In this document: in pieces, positions 33,201-45,295 of the stretch | Layout of the letters: each line of letters begins with the position of its first letter | Position numbering within the stretch: position 1 is the first letter of the stretch | DNA from: Dicaeum eximium | Taxonomy: Eukaryota; Chordata; Aves; Passeriformes; Dicaeidae | Length of the DNA stretch: 64,000 nt | Direction: 5' to 3' | Assembly (NCBI GenBank): GCA_013396995.1 | Contig: VWZP01009168.1 | Coordinates: 62,001-126,000 of the forward strand | The notes under the pieces: model-generated | Database searches by the model: none | What the model saw: only the letters and a program-made list of their open reading frames with translations | What the model was told of the DNA's origin: nothing | Program-made: the position numbers and the translations under genes

Positions 33201-34379
33201 CCCACTGGGCAAAAATGTCTCAATAATTGTCTGGAAAGAAAAGAATCAAGCTTTTCCTATCCAAGAACTCTAGCAGAGCAAGACTACTGCCACATGATGT
33301 AAATATTTATTCATTTCTCATCCTGGCTGCTGCAGCGTTTTGTTATTGGTTAAAAACCTGAGCTTCGTGGTTGTAACTTAAAATCCTGTTCTGTTTTGTT
33401 GTTTATCATAGTGGTTTTGCTGAATTCCTAACTTAAAAGCTTTCCTATTAGTACTTGATTATAATATGGCTCTCCCAGGAGAGAAAAATAAACAACTGTT
33501 TAGTGAGGAAGCCCATAGACTTTTCTGACTTCTGTAAATAGATTGAGATTCTTTGCTTCTCTGCACAATTAACTTTGTTATGCCTGGGGAAAGGAGGTAT
33601 GACACACTTACTAGCTTTAACATTCAAAATCCAAATTCCTACAAATTTAGTGTGTCCAGTGTGACTCTCAGATGGTCAGTGTCTTCCCTGGCTGCACATT
33701 GTTTGCCTGTTGTGAATGAAAATCTTCCCAAAGCCTGGCACAAGTCTGCTCTGTGATGTAAATTGTATTTTGTAACACACTGGGCTTGAGTTCATTTCCA
33801 TAAACCTAATGACACAGGCTAGACCTGATGACAAACATGCTTAGAGATGATTGGTTTTGAAGGACATGATTTATTAAAGCTTTTTGCTAGAGAAAATGCT
33901 ACATTCTGATGTGAAATTTCTGGTTGCTTTGAGTATTTCTTTACAGTATTTCCCTGGATGTGTTTACCATGAAATGTGCAGAAATACAAAGCTTAAGTGA
34001 ATTGATTCAAATACCAGAGGCAATGTTGCTGTGGTGGTGAGCTCTCCTACACTAACATGTACTGCTGAACTTGTAGCCATCTCTTCTGCCATTTGTTCAG
34101 GTTTCTTCTTTCCAACTAGAATTTAATTTCTAAACTGAAATTAGTTGGAGGTAGTTGTGCTAATATTGGGCTGAGCTGCTGGAAGGAAAGTGTGTATATG
34201 ATAGCCTGAAAACCCATCCTCAGGTTAACACAGTACTTCTGAGCATGGCTTCACCTTGTGTACTTGAGAACTTCTGTCATTAGCCCTGAGACTACAGCAA
34301 TAATAATTACTGATATTTCCATAACCTTATGTTATAGAATGATGTGCTCTCTCATCAGCCAAATCTCATTTCAGAGCAG

Positions 34380-34870
34380 AGGTTATATGAAAGGCACAGC
34401 CATGGCAAATTAGCTGCATAATTTAGCTTTATTGAGATTAAGTGTAATAAACCCATATGGTTTAATTTTGGACAGCAGTCCTATATAGTGTGTTTGAGCT
34501 AATATTTACAGCTATTTATAGAGAATAGCAAGTATGCAAGAGAGCAAGGGCAGAGCAGAACAGATGAGCATGCTGAGTTTATGTAACTCTCTAAATGCTT
34601 GTGTTAGGAGGAAAAGCAGCTAATGATTGCATATTGTTATTGAAAGAAACAAATAAAAGGGATAGATTATTATCCAGTAAACTTCTAGTTAACTTACTGG
34701 GGCTCTATAGATGGGATAGGTTGATGTCTACTAAGGACTGCTAAATACCCGATTTAATAATAATTAACACACTGATCATTAATTGGACCTTGACTTACTT
34801 CCTTTGGCTGGTGTGAAGCTTTCTCTCATAACAACAATAGTGATACCATTTAATGTATTGGCTCATTATG
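34380..34870. promoter_or_regulatory. Candidate conserved non-coding block
   Basis: Unique sequence free of repeats, rich in homeodomain-like cores (TAATTAAC, ATTAATTGG, CTAATGATTG) and CATTTAATG. Such composition is typical of vertebrate developmental non-coding elements, but this is an impression only and cannot be confirmed from one sequence. Confidence 0.2.
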
Positions 34871-35631
34871 TGTGCCCATCATTTTGTGTGTCTTAAAATT
34901 ACCTTTCTATACTGATGCATTTGGGATAAAGGCTCCAAAATCAGCAGGACTTTCCTAAAAGTGCTCAAAGTCATCTTGAGTCCACTCTTCCCTTAACTTT
35001 ATTTGCTTCCTAATGTGATTAAGATGCAAAGAAATTGCTAATGGGTTTTGAAAACCAGCCTAAGTTCTGTACTTAAACTGTAGAAAAAATTGGCTGTGTT
35101 CTTAGTAGCAGAGATGTGTCTTGGTTGTACTGGTTTTTGATGAAGCCACGTTCATGCTCCTTTCCATAAGAGTCTTTTGTTTTGTTTGTTTTGTGTTTTT
35201 TTTTTCTTGAAGCCTGGTTTAAATTCCAGAGTTATTTTCAAAGTTCTTCTTACCCTGAGCTGGCTGCAGACTCAGAAGCACCAGCAGCCTTCCCAGTAAC
35301 AAACATGGTTCTCTTAAACCCTAATACAGCACAGTGTTTTCTCACAGGGCGAGGGGCCCTTAAGTAATGTCTCTTCTGCTTGTGTTCAGAAGCTTGTCCT
35401 GGAATGTTTAGGCCTTTTTCTGTGCTAATAAATGAAGTTAAAGTCAAGTCCCTGTTTGAACCTTGGTGAGACTGGTCTTGGTGCCCTGTGTCAGAGGCCT
35501 TGAAATAGTGTGAAATTTACTTTCTACAAACAGAGCCCCTAGACTTAAGAATCTCTGGGTTACCTTGTGGATGTGGAATGTTTAAATATGTAGTGTAACT
35601 GTGTGATGTTATCTTCTCTATGCTGCCAGGG

Positions 35632-35856
35632 ATGAGGGGAGATTCTTACTTCTTTGGAATGCGGGGCCTTGGCCAGTATGGCTGCATCCCGGAGGATGGA
35701 GGACAGCTCCTACTCTACTCTATCAGTGGAGACAACGGCCTCAAGAGATGTTTTGCTGAGGAAGATTTTCATGAAATAATTGATTTCAACGATCTCCCAA
35801 ATTCTCTCTTTGCCTGTAATGTTCACCAGTCCGTGTTTGAGGATGAGGACAGTAAG
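35632..35856 (+). CDS. RCAN2: RCAN2 (calcipressin-2) alternative first coding exon
   Basis: Acceptor TCTATGCTGCCAG before 35630, ATG at 35632, donor AGTAAG|GTACAG after 35856; 75 codons ending in phase 0. The peptide MRGDSYFFGMRGLGQYGCIP ... CFAEEDFHEIIDFNDLPNSL FACNVHQSVFEDEDSK matches the N-terminus of the long RCAN2 isoform. FNDLPNSLFACNVHQSVF is the first strand of the family's RRM-like domain (RCAN1 has LQDLPSATIACHLDPRVF). RCAN proteins bind and restrain calcineurin and so modulate NFAT signalling in the cytosol. The shared exons (RRM remainder, FLISPP motif, C-terminal calcineurin-binding PxIxIT-like site) are not in this window. An in-frame ATG at 35620 precedes the acceptor and would be used only if transcription began nearby. 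Confidence 0.88.
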
Positions 35857-36228
35857 GTACAGTGTCTCTTTCCAGATTTTTCCTATAAGATAAACCTGTG
35901 CTTTATATCTGTTTATTGCTGTCAGTGAAACAGTTTAATCTGTTTTGTGCAAAGAAACTTGATCACAAATATGATTTTTTTCTAAGGTGACAGCAGCATT
36001 CTGCTTTGATATTTATTTCAGGAGCTTAAAAGCCTTTTTGTTAGCTGAGGTCAACAAAAAAATGTTTTTCTTTTGTTGAGATTTGCAGTACACTAAAATG
36101 GAGGTTTGTGTCTTCATGGCAACCTTGGCTGCAGGGATGGTGGGAACAGCAAAGTCAAACATGTGATGGCTGCTCCTGCTTGCTGATCACAGATCACTGA
36201 GATGGGATGCTGCCTTTCTGTATTTTCT

Positions 36229-36570
36229 CACAGAATTAGAGAATCCTTAGGTTGACAAAGACCTTTAAGATTGAGTCAAACCATTAGCCCACCAAGCCCA
36301 CCACTAAACTGTGTCCCCAGGTGCCACATGCACACATCTTTTAAACCCCTTCAGGGCTGGTGACTCAACCCCTTCTCTGGGCAGCCTGTTTCAATGCTTG
36401 ACAACCCTTTCGGTGGATAATTTTTTCCTAATATCCAAGCTAAACCTCCCCTGGCATGCCTTGAGACCTTTTCCTTATGTCTTACTGATTGCTAATTTGG
36501 ATAAGAGACCACCACCTGCCTCACTCCAACCTTCTTTCATGTATTTGTAAAGAGAAGAGATAAGGTCTGG
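36229..36570 (-). repeat. CR1 LINE 3' fragment, divergent subfamily
   Basis: Reverse-complement CR1 of the type with CACAGAATTAGAGAATCC, CCCACCACTAAACTGTGTCC, CCAGGTGCCACATGCACAC, CCTTCTCTGGGCAGCCTGTT, TTTTTCCTAATATCCAAGCT and AAACCTCCCCTGGC. The wording resembles the copy at 49597, so both may be one subfamily. Confidence 0.88.
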
Positions 36571-38518
36571 CATGTTTTAAAGTATCTGTAATACTGTGTT
36601 CTCACTGCCATTCACTTCAGATTTTCTAGATAAAAAGACATGAGAAACTTCATGAAAATATTTTGAACTCTGCAATTAATCTGAAACAATGTTGAGAACA
36701 ACATGGTCTTAAGATAATAATAATAACAAAAAATCAACTCTTGCAGGAAGCATTCAATTCCTGTTTCTTAGTCTAGTATTATTTCTGAGTGAGACTTCAA
36801 GAATATAAAACTGATAGCTTGGGGCTTTATTGTCTGATGAAATGAGTCTGAGGTAATTGTTATAGGCACATCTCAAGCTACTTAAGTGTCTTGTTCAGAA
36901 TTTTCAATTCAGAAACAAGTTGGCAGTGTACAGTGGATTTTGCCTGAAACTGTCTGAGGTATCCAGATAAAACTACAAAATCACTGGCACCAGAGCTGGC
37001 CAGAATAGACAAAGACTTACTAGTGAGGGGATTGCCAGATAAAAGAAGAATAAAACAAGACTTCTAAGGATACAGGCTCCCTGTTAAAGGTACTGAGAGT
37101 GATGTCTGGTGAGGCTGTACAAGTGGAATTATTTAGGTTTTTTCTATTTAGGCATTTTTATCTTCTGCAATAATGTCTTGTGTATGTTTGAGTAATACAG
37201 ATTAGTGTTGTGATATGAGCTTTAAAATGGGCATTTATAGATTATAAATTCTACACCATAAATTGCAATTTTGGAAAGCAGTACTCTACTTTATTGAACA
37301 GGCCTTTTGCTAATAAGCATCTTGCATTTACATTCTGCCATTTTCCAGAATTTTCTCACCATCTGCTAATGAACTTGACTAAAGTTGAAGGGGTCTGAAA
37401 GTCCAGTTTTAAAGGAAGAAAACAGAAGCTCACCTGGAAGTAGAGAATCTCTCTCTTTACCCTGCAGAGATTCTATCCCCACTTGCTCCTGAGCTTTCCC
37501 TTTTGAGAGCTGCATTCTGGTATTTAGCTGGTGGCTTAGTTAGAAAATGGAATGGGTGATTATGTAAGTATGTGGGATAGCAATCCCCAAAGACCTGCAG
37601 GACTTAAGGATGTGTCTTAAGAACAGCAGGTGGGTTGTGGAGGTGGATGTGCTGTGCCACGTGCGGTCTGTGAACCCCTGTGCTGCTGTGGGCTGGAGCT
37701 CTGTTTGCAGGTAAGTGGTGACTCCTCTAAGTCTCTGTTTAACCAGATGGGATTACCTTCAGATTTCTCATTAAATCCTAGAACCTGGGGAGTTGATTAT
37801 GGTTTTTATTATTCCTGTAGAACATGTTCTTGTGTTCCCAGTTGATTAATACCCATAATCCTTTCTATTAATAACTGTTGCTGCAAGATAAGAGCACACA
37901 TGAATTCAAAATAAAATACTGTCAAGTGGCTAAGCTAAATTTTAAAATCTCACATGATCACTGTTCATAAATGGTGCTAACAGTCATATCTTCAATTTTA
38001 TATTGATCCAAAGTATGTGTAATGGTACACTAAACTTAAAAAAGGTATGTACTACAGTAATGGTTGTGTGTAAAATTGTTTAATTGTGGTGCTCATTCTT
38101 CAGAAAGTAAAGCTTTTTGTAATGTATTTTTGACTTTTACTCTTGACCTGCACTTTTAGGAGGAAAGTGAAGGTATGATTGGAAGTTACAAGCTAGCTAG
38201 TAAAGGAAGCCAGAGAAACCCCTCATTGTAAAGGGGTGGTTTGGTTTGGTGTGGAGAGTTCTGAGTGGCTTTAGTGTGGAACAGCATGAAAGTAAAGAAG
38301 CTACCCTGTCAGTTCTAAAGTTACATTATCTGAAGTGTCTAAGGGGCTGAAATGTTAAGTTCAAAGTTCTAACACACTAATATCTAAGCAATACACTCAC
38401 TAAAGACAGGTTTTAATTCGAAGGCATTTAACTCCTTTGTATTGGTATTGTATTACCCTTTGTACAGGGTAAATTCCAGATTGTGCTGGAATGTGGACTT
38501 GCAGCAGCTACTGGCAGC

Positions 38519-38878
38519 ATGTACACCTGTGCTGGGGATAAGCTGATTTGGTTTGTTCTGAGTCCTGTGTCAGAAATACTCTTTCACACAGTGTTGTGTC
38601 TACAATCCCTCTTAGAAGGGATTCTGTCTTCTGCCAAAAGCAATGATGGCACCTGCAGGGAGCCTGAGTTTGCATGTTCATTTTCTGAAGGTGAGGAATT
38701 CTGGCAACTGAAGACTGTGTCCTTTGCAAGGAAAGACACAGGCTTGGGTTTTCTCCTGGCTTGCACCCTGAGGTCTCACTATCCTGAGCCTGAAGGGTTG
38801 CAGATTCCAGAATCTGAAGATGAGTTTGCTATCAGGCTTCAAGGAAGCTGCTTGGAACTGACTGCCCTGAAACACTGA
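38519..38878 (+). other. Unexplained 119-codon open frame in RCAN2 intron
   Basis: From the first ATG at 38519 to TGA at 38876; the frame is open from upstream of 38483. The product contains a Cys- and acid-rich segment (EPEFACSFSEGEEFW) but no domain I recognise. A plausible acceptor (TTTGTACAG|G) precedes it at 38467. Overlapping frames exist on the other strand, so chance is the likeliest explanation. Confidence 0.15.
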
Positions 38879-40179
38879 AGAAAAGGGGAATATAGATTAA
38901 TGCTACCTACAACTGATCTTGCTTCACTAACAAAACATCTGGTCAAAAAATATTTCCCTGCCTTCCAGGCTGTGTTCTTGGAAAGAAATGTGTGCTTGGA
39001 TCAGGAGAATGCCCCAGATAACTGGGTTGATAACATGGGCATTTAAGGATTTGTGCAGGATGTTTTAGCAGCTTCAGAAGGATAGCAGCTTGCTACAGCT
39101 GAGGGGAGGTGGCTTTGCTTATCTCCACCCCCATCATGGACAGCCTGCACCTTCCTATGTAAAATGAAATTGTGCCTTCTTTACAGTGTGCTCAAAATAC
39201 AGAGCTTTTTAGTTCATAAAATCCAGCAAAGGTGTGGAGAAGATTATCCAACAGGATAATCTGTTGCAAAGCTAGGATCACATTTGGTTCTGCCCCTGTC
39301 ACTGTCCTGTGTTCTGATCATTTGTTTTGGCATAAAGCTGTTAATAGTAGGGGCAGATTAATTTGGTGTTTTGGAGTGTACAGCACTGAATTGGTTGGGT
39401 CATGGAAGTTCTTACTGTAAAGAAACTAAAAATAAAATTACGCCTTAACCCTGGGTTTTGCCTCATTGATGGGACTATTTATGTGTGAGTGAGATATGGC
39501 AAAATTGAGACTTATTTTTGGCTGGTAGTGTGACTGAATGGGAGGTGCTGCTCTTTTTGGCTTTCCTGATAAAGCAACTGTGTTGGTGAGCCAAAGGCCA
39601 TGACAGATAACTCCTGAGAGTGGGTATTTGAGTTTCAGCAATTAATTGCTACCATAGCCCTTAAACTCTGGCTTTGTTGTGCTTTTGTTATGCATGTATC
39701 ACTGTTTTGTAAAACCAACCTTTCTGTTCCGTGACGAACTTCCTTCAGGCTGGGACTGGTAAACGCACTGTCAAAGTGAAGCATCTTTGTCTCTCATGAT
39801 GGTTTCTTCAGATGCTGTAGTGCCTCAGGAGATACTTACACAAAGCTAGTAATATTCATTATTAGAATATGTTTTCATGATGGAAGGATGTGTTTCCTCA
39901 AGCATTTTAGAAGCTGCATGCTCCTTTTTTCACCGTTCTTTTGGCTCAAATTGGAAGGAGCACCAATTAAACTTGATGGTTTTAATTCAGATAAAGAATG
40001 ATTCATCAATTTCTGAGCATTTTAATTATGGTGAAGCTGCCTAGGCAGTGATAGCCAAAGTCCAGCAAGTGCTTTTTCTTTAGTGCCAATGTAATCTAAA
40101 CCAATAGGAGATACTATTATTATTTCTGCATGAGAAAATACTGATCAAATGTTTCCAGTTCTGCAATTTCCAGCATGAG

Positions 40180-40602
40180 GAAGACATAGACATACTGGAG
40201 GGAGGTCACAGAAATGAAGGGATGGGAGCCTTTGTGCTCTGAAGAAAGGCCAAGGGAGCTGTGCCCTGTTTAGCTGGAGAAGGCTCAGGTGGATCTGAGC
40301 AGTGAGTGTGAACCCCTGAAGACAGGGTGCAAACAGGGCTGGTCCAGACTCTTTTCAGTGGTGCCAAATGCCAGGAGCAGAGGCCATGGGCATCAACTGA
40401 AACACAGGAGGCATCCTCTGAACATTAGGAAACACTTTTTTGCTGTGGCAGTGATACCACAGGATGCCCAGGGAGGTCTCCATGTCTCCATGGAGATACT
40501 CCAAAGCTGTCTGGACAAGTCCCTGCTTGAGCCAGGGGTGGGTTGGAAAAGATGAACTCCAGAGGTCCAGTCCAGCCTTCTCCAATCTGTGATTTTGTGA
40601 AC
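40180..40602 (+). repeat. CR1 LINE 3' fragment, older type
   Basis: A + strand CR1: TAGCTGGAGAAGGCTCAGG, TCTTTTCAGTGGTGCCAAAT, GCCAGGAGCAGAGGCCATGG, GCATCAACTGAAACACAGGA, ACATTAGGAAACACTTTTTT, CCCAGGGAGGTCTCCATG and the terminus GAACTCCAGAGGTCCAGTCC. It is longer than the simple 3' ends and clearly diverged. Confidence 0.85.
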
Positions 40603-41962
40603 ATCTGTTGAAGTGTATACTAATTCTTCTGATGCAGAGGGCCAGTGTGGGAATGCAAGATTGGGGAATGAAGGTGATTAAAATGCATTTTCTGAACTGT
40701 GAGCTTAATGGAGGTGGGATGGGGCAGGAAGGAGAAAAGTCAAACTAACAAGCCAATGGAAAATATAATCCTATTTTAATAGAAGGACTTTACTATGAAA
40801 ACAGTTACTATTTTCATGAGGGATTCTTTCACATTAAGACTTTATTTACATATATTGGATGATTGCTTGCTCTTACTGCAGAAGCCTCTGTTGGACTTCC
40901 TCTGACATTTTAAGATATATTACTGAACTTGGATCCTGAAAAATATTTAAGGCTCCCTCAGGTGGGTGCTGAGATATTTGTCCAAGGGTGATGCTTTAGG
41001 AGTTCTTTGTAGCCTTACTTGTAAAGGCTTTTTTTCCTTTGTACTTGCATTCAGATTTCTCAACAAAGCCCATTTTCATGCTGCTATTTTTATTTTTAAG
41101 GTTCAGTGAAAGACACTGGACTGCTCACTGGTCTGCTGTGTTATCTTTAACTTTTATATGTTAATTCTGGAACTGAAACTTTCAGCTGATGCTTTGACTG
41201 AAGCAGATAATTGAAATGTGTCTGTTCAGTGCTCCTTTTAAACAAAGTGGAGCCAGTGTGTCTGCTGCCATGTGTGAAATGTTTCTTTGGTTCCCTTTTC
41301 CTACAGGCTAATTCAAGATGATGCTCTGGGAGGCTCTAGGCAGGCTTTGTGTCTTCAGGGAAAGGAAGATCTGTTCCTTTTGACTTGAGATTTAAGCATC
41401 TAGATTGTGAAGTCAGAATCTCTTTGTTCATATTACGTCACTGAAGCCTCCAGGTGTTGAGTCATCATTATATTTAGAGGGTGGCACACTTCTTTTTAGT
41501 CTAATATTAGTATTCAAGCCTGGACCCAGTGGAAGGTCACCCTAGCAAAGATGAAGTCAGGCTCCAAGGCTGGAAAGGAATGCAGGCTTCACTCTGCCTT
41601 CCTGGTACACTTGCTGTTGCTTTGTTTTACTTTCAGTTTTTCTACCTTTTAAGGTTGGTGGTGGTTGATATGATAACATTATCAGAAGCTGCCACTTGAA
41701 GCAGACTGTGCCTCATACTGTGGAATCTACCTCCTTTTCTTTGCCCTTCTTTATAAATGGGATCAGTGTTACTCCCTGGCGTTGTGTGAAAATGGAGGTG
41801 TTTCTTTACTGTACTCTGTCTGTGCATCTAATAAAATGCAAATACAGAGAGCTTGCAAAGAGAGGCTGCAGGAACAGTGTCCTTCATGAATCACAGCTGC
41901 CCTCTGGGAATCCTATTTTGCACTTTTCCCTGGGTGCTTGTTTGCAGACAGCCAAGCACTGC

Positions 41963-42022
41963 TTTTTTTTTTTTTTNNNNNNNNCTCTCTTTGTTTTTTT
42001 TTTTTTTTTTTTTTTTTTTTTT
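41963..42022. repeat. Long T runs around an 8-base assembly gap
   Basis: T(14), then eight undetermined bases (41977 to 41984), then CTCTCTTTG and T(29). The true length and content of this simple repeat are unknown. Confidence 0.95.
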
Positions 42023-42329
42023 CTGTGTGATCACGGAAGCACTAAAATAAAGCTTTAGGAGGCTGTTCTTGCTTTAAGAAATATGCAATCTAAAGTTCTT
42101 TTTCTGTTGCATTTTTTTTCTGTAACTAATTTCAAATACTCTTCCTATGAACCATCTCTGAGCAATGTAGTGTTTTGTCTGAAAACACCTGTAATCTTCC
42201 ATGCTCTGCATCTGCTATTCCATCTGACTGCTGCAGTGGTAAGCCTGACTTTTTTCAGCCTCATTATACAAGTTCTCTCTACAACTGAAAAAAGCTGTTG
42301 ATATTTGGCCTTCAAATGGCCTTAAACCA

Positions 42330-42560
42330 ATGGGAGGGTCGGTTGACATTAGATACTAAGAAGAAATTCTTTACTGTGAGGGTGCTGAGAGCCCTGGCAC
42401 AGGTTGCCAAGAGATGTGAATGTCCCATCCCTGGAAGTGTTCAAGTCCAGCTTGGTTGGAGTTTGGAGCAACCTGGTCTGTGGAAGGTCGCTTGGCAGGG
42501 ACTGGAACTAGATCATCCTTTTAGATCCCTTCCAACCCAAACTATTCTACGATTATGTGT
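42330..42560 (+). repeat. CR1 LINE 3' end fragment
   Basis: A + strand CR1: TTGACATTAGATACTAAGAA, GAAATTCTTTACTGTGAGGG, TGGCACAGGTTGCCAAGAG, CCCATCCCTGGAAGTGTTC, GGAGCAACCTGGTCTGTGG, AGATCCCTTCCAACCCAAAC and ATTCTACGATTATGTG. Confidence 0.92.
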
Positions 42561-45235
42561 TTATCATTCATAAACCTCCCTTTTACCCCATGGTGTAGCT
42601 GCTGGACTTTGTTATCCAGCTCTGTGTTGGAACATGGAATGGGATGTGGTGTCACAGCTCCTCTCTGTAGCTGTTGTTCCTGTGCTTTGCTCACAGGTCA
42701 GGTGTGAGTTCTGTTGAGGAGCTCTAAAAGAAAAGCAGTAACTTCATGAAGTTGGATGAACTGTAGCATGTGAACCCTCTAAACATGACTGGCAGTAAGA
42801 TCCACAAAGTGTCTCAGTGTCTGGAGCTCCTTAGATCTCAAGCACAGTAACCATAAGGAGCTGAGGTTTTACTGAAGAAGGGGAAGTTGGGAAGTTCACC
42901 CTCATTGACATTTGGGATATGTTGAGTATTCATTCTGGTTCAGAGGCAGAAAATTAGTTAATTTTGATTGGTGTGTTTTGCATATTCAGAATGTCAATGC
43001 ATATTTATGAGGAGATGATTTAAGGCTGCTCTTGTAGCTCTTAACAAGACAACTTGCATTTATGTTTGTATATCGGGTCTGATAGTAATTTACTCTGAGG
43101 TGATCTGCAGAATTTCCAAAGGAGCTGTAAGGAGTTGTCAGTGTAGTTTAGGCATTCCTTCCATCTTCCCTTGGGTTGTTCTGGAGATTATGCTGTTGGC
43201 ATGCAGGAATTACCCAGCTCTGAATATTCCTCAATTGCATCAATGTTCAGTCCTGCTCTGAAAATGTGGTTTGGTGTTTTTGTGGTGGTGCTGGTGTTGT
43301 TTTCTTTTTAAACAAAAAACCCTCAACCAACCAAAAAGCTAGTAACAAGTATTTCTGGGTTTGAAAGGCCACTGTCTGTCATGTGGGTGCTGTCTAATAA
43401 TTGTTACAGTACTTGAGGTTATTTTCCCATCCATGCAGTGTTCTTGGTAGCACAAATGCCCCTGTTTTGATGGGAGAACGTGCCTGGCAAAAGGCCAACT
43501 GGGTTAAAGGTAGGCCTGTATTCCTTGGAGCTGAAATCCAAAGTAATGCTTCAAAACATTTAACTATACTAGTTTGTAAATTACAAAAATAACCTGATTA
43601 ATGTTCTTTCCAGAACACACAAGACAGCAGTTACTGTCTGCTTTTTAAATTTGGAAACGTACTTTTTTCCTTAAGAGCAACTATGGAAAAATTTTTGTAG
43701 TGTTGGCTTTCTGTGGCTGTGTTCTACTCTGCAGTCTAGAGGGAATGTGTTATCTCAAGTCAGGATGGGTGGGAAATCTTTCCTGGGAAAGGACCATTCA
43801 TGGTATTTCAAATTTTTTTCCCAGGAATATAATTTTCTTACCAGTTCTACTAAAATACAGACTTTTGAATAATGAGCCATTTTAACAAAGGTGTTAATAA
43901 ATCCATGCCAAGGTTTATGAGGGCCTTCTGTTATGACATGAGTAAAAAGGTCCTGGGAGCCATAGGGAATTGCAAGGACTTGTGTGTAAGTAAAAAATCA
44001 TCCTCTTAATTACTCCTTTCTCCAGCACAATGGCCACTGTAGGATAAACCGTGAGTAGGTCTGATTTAGAGATCCCTAAACATTGTACAAATTTAGGTTA
44101 AGATTCCACTTGGCAGTTGTCTGTCTCCTGTAATAGGTTGAACTAAATTCCTGGACTCAAATGCCTTTTGATCTTTGAGGAAGTTGGATCTGGCCTGGAA
44201 CACTGAGGCTGGTGTGGCTTTCATCTGAACTCCACCAGGTTAGCTGGAACAGGGGTTCAGCCAGGGACTTCTGCTCATGGAGTTTTGGTGGTTGGGAGTT
44301 TTCCTTCTGATTATCCTTCTTTAAAATACTGGAGTTTGACTGCATGTGCACAGAATATTGAGTCTTTCTTCTCCAGGATATAGCAGGATATATTGTTTTC
44401 TGGGATGATAAGATTTATTGTAACTGGTGATACTTGCTATTCTTGAGCAGTGTTACTCCTGTTTGGGTTTTTTCTGTTTTTTCTCGTCTGGCAATCTAAG
44501 TCATGGCATGTTTTTATAAAGCAATAAAAGCCAAGATGGTAAGATAGCAGGTCACACTTGGAATAAAGCACAGCCATGAACTCTGCAGGAACTTCCTTGG
44601 GCCTCATTGAAACTGATGCTGGCACATTGCATATTAAAAGAAGAAGTCAACCCTTGTGGTATCTGCTGACATGAGCAAGAGCTACAGCTCCCAAAGGGGA
44701 AAAGCTGCCTTTATGTAATTTATAGAAGAGTCTTTGGTTTGTTCCACTAAGTAGTTCTTATCAGCAAATACCTGCTAATAATCAAACACAGTTTTGCCCT
44801 TCTCCCTCCAGCAAACTGTCACTCTGAAGTCAACAAAAATCCTGTTTTTCTAGCTGATAGTAATCAAAAAGTGCAGTAAAGCCATTCTAATGTGGTTAGG
44901 GTAACAGCTGTTCTTTATTTTAATAGCATCAGAGGTCCTAATCCAACCACAAGTTCTGATATCAGTTTTCTGGCCCAAGGAAAAGGCTGCTAAATGAAGG
45001 TCAGCCTTCGTTAGCAGTGCACAAAGACACTGCAATTACAGATGCAACCTTATACTTTATCCACATTCAAAACAGTAAATTTACAACTGTAATTTCCACT
45101 TACTTAAGGTAATTTCTCAAATATTTAATACAAAATATATGTTAACACTGTGCAAGAGTTAAATGCAATTATAAACTAATGGTTAATAGAGGTGGGTAAA
45201 AAATACTGCTTGGAGAGGAATATTGTCTTAGAAAA

Positions 45236-45295
45236 TGAGAGGTGGGGGGAGGGGGTGTGAGAAAATACAGGGTGGAGAAGGGAGAGGTGGTGGCT
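45236..45295 (+). other. G-rich tract with G-quadruplex potential
   Basis: Contains GGTGGGGGGAGGGGGTGTG and then AGGGTGGAG and GGGAGAGGTGGTGG, giving several closely spaced G runs on the RCAN2 sense strand. Any function is speculative. Confidence 0.35.

Larger units (their letters stand above)
27957..35629 (+). other. RCAN2: RCAN2 first intron (inferred)
   Basis: From the CpG-island donor to the acceptor CTATGCTGCCAG before the RCAN2 coding exon. It contains a CR1 copy at 28383 to 28616, a poly(A) run at 30192, several T runs and a candidate conserved non-coding block at 34380 to 34870. No other coding exon was recognised. Confidence 0.55.

Noticed and set aside
38467..38482. RCAN2 shared exon or short-isoform first exon starting near here
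   Set aside because: The translated sequence does not resemble either RCAN exon.
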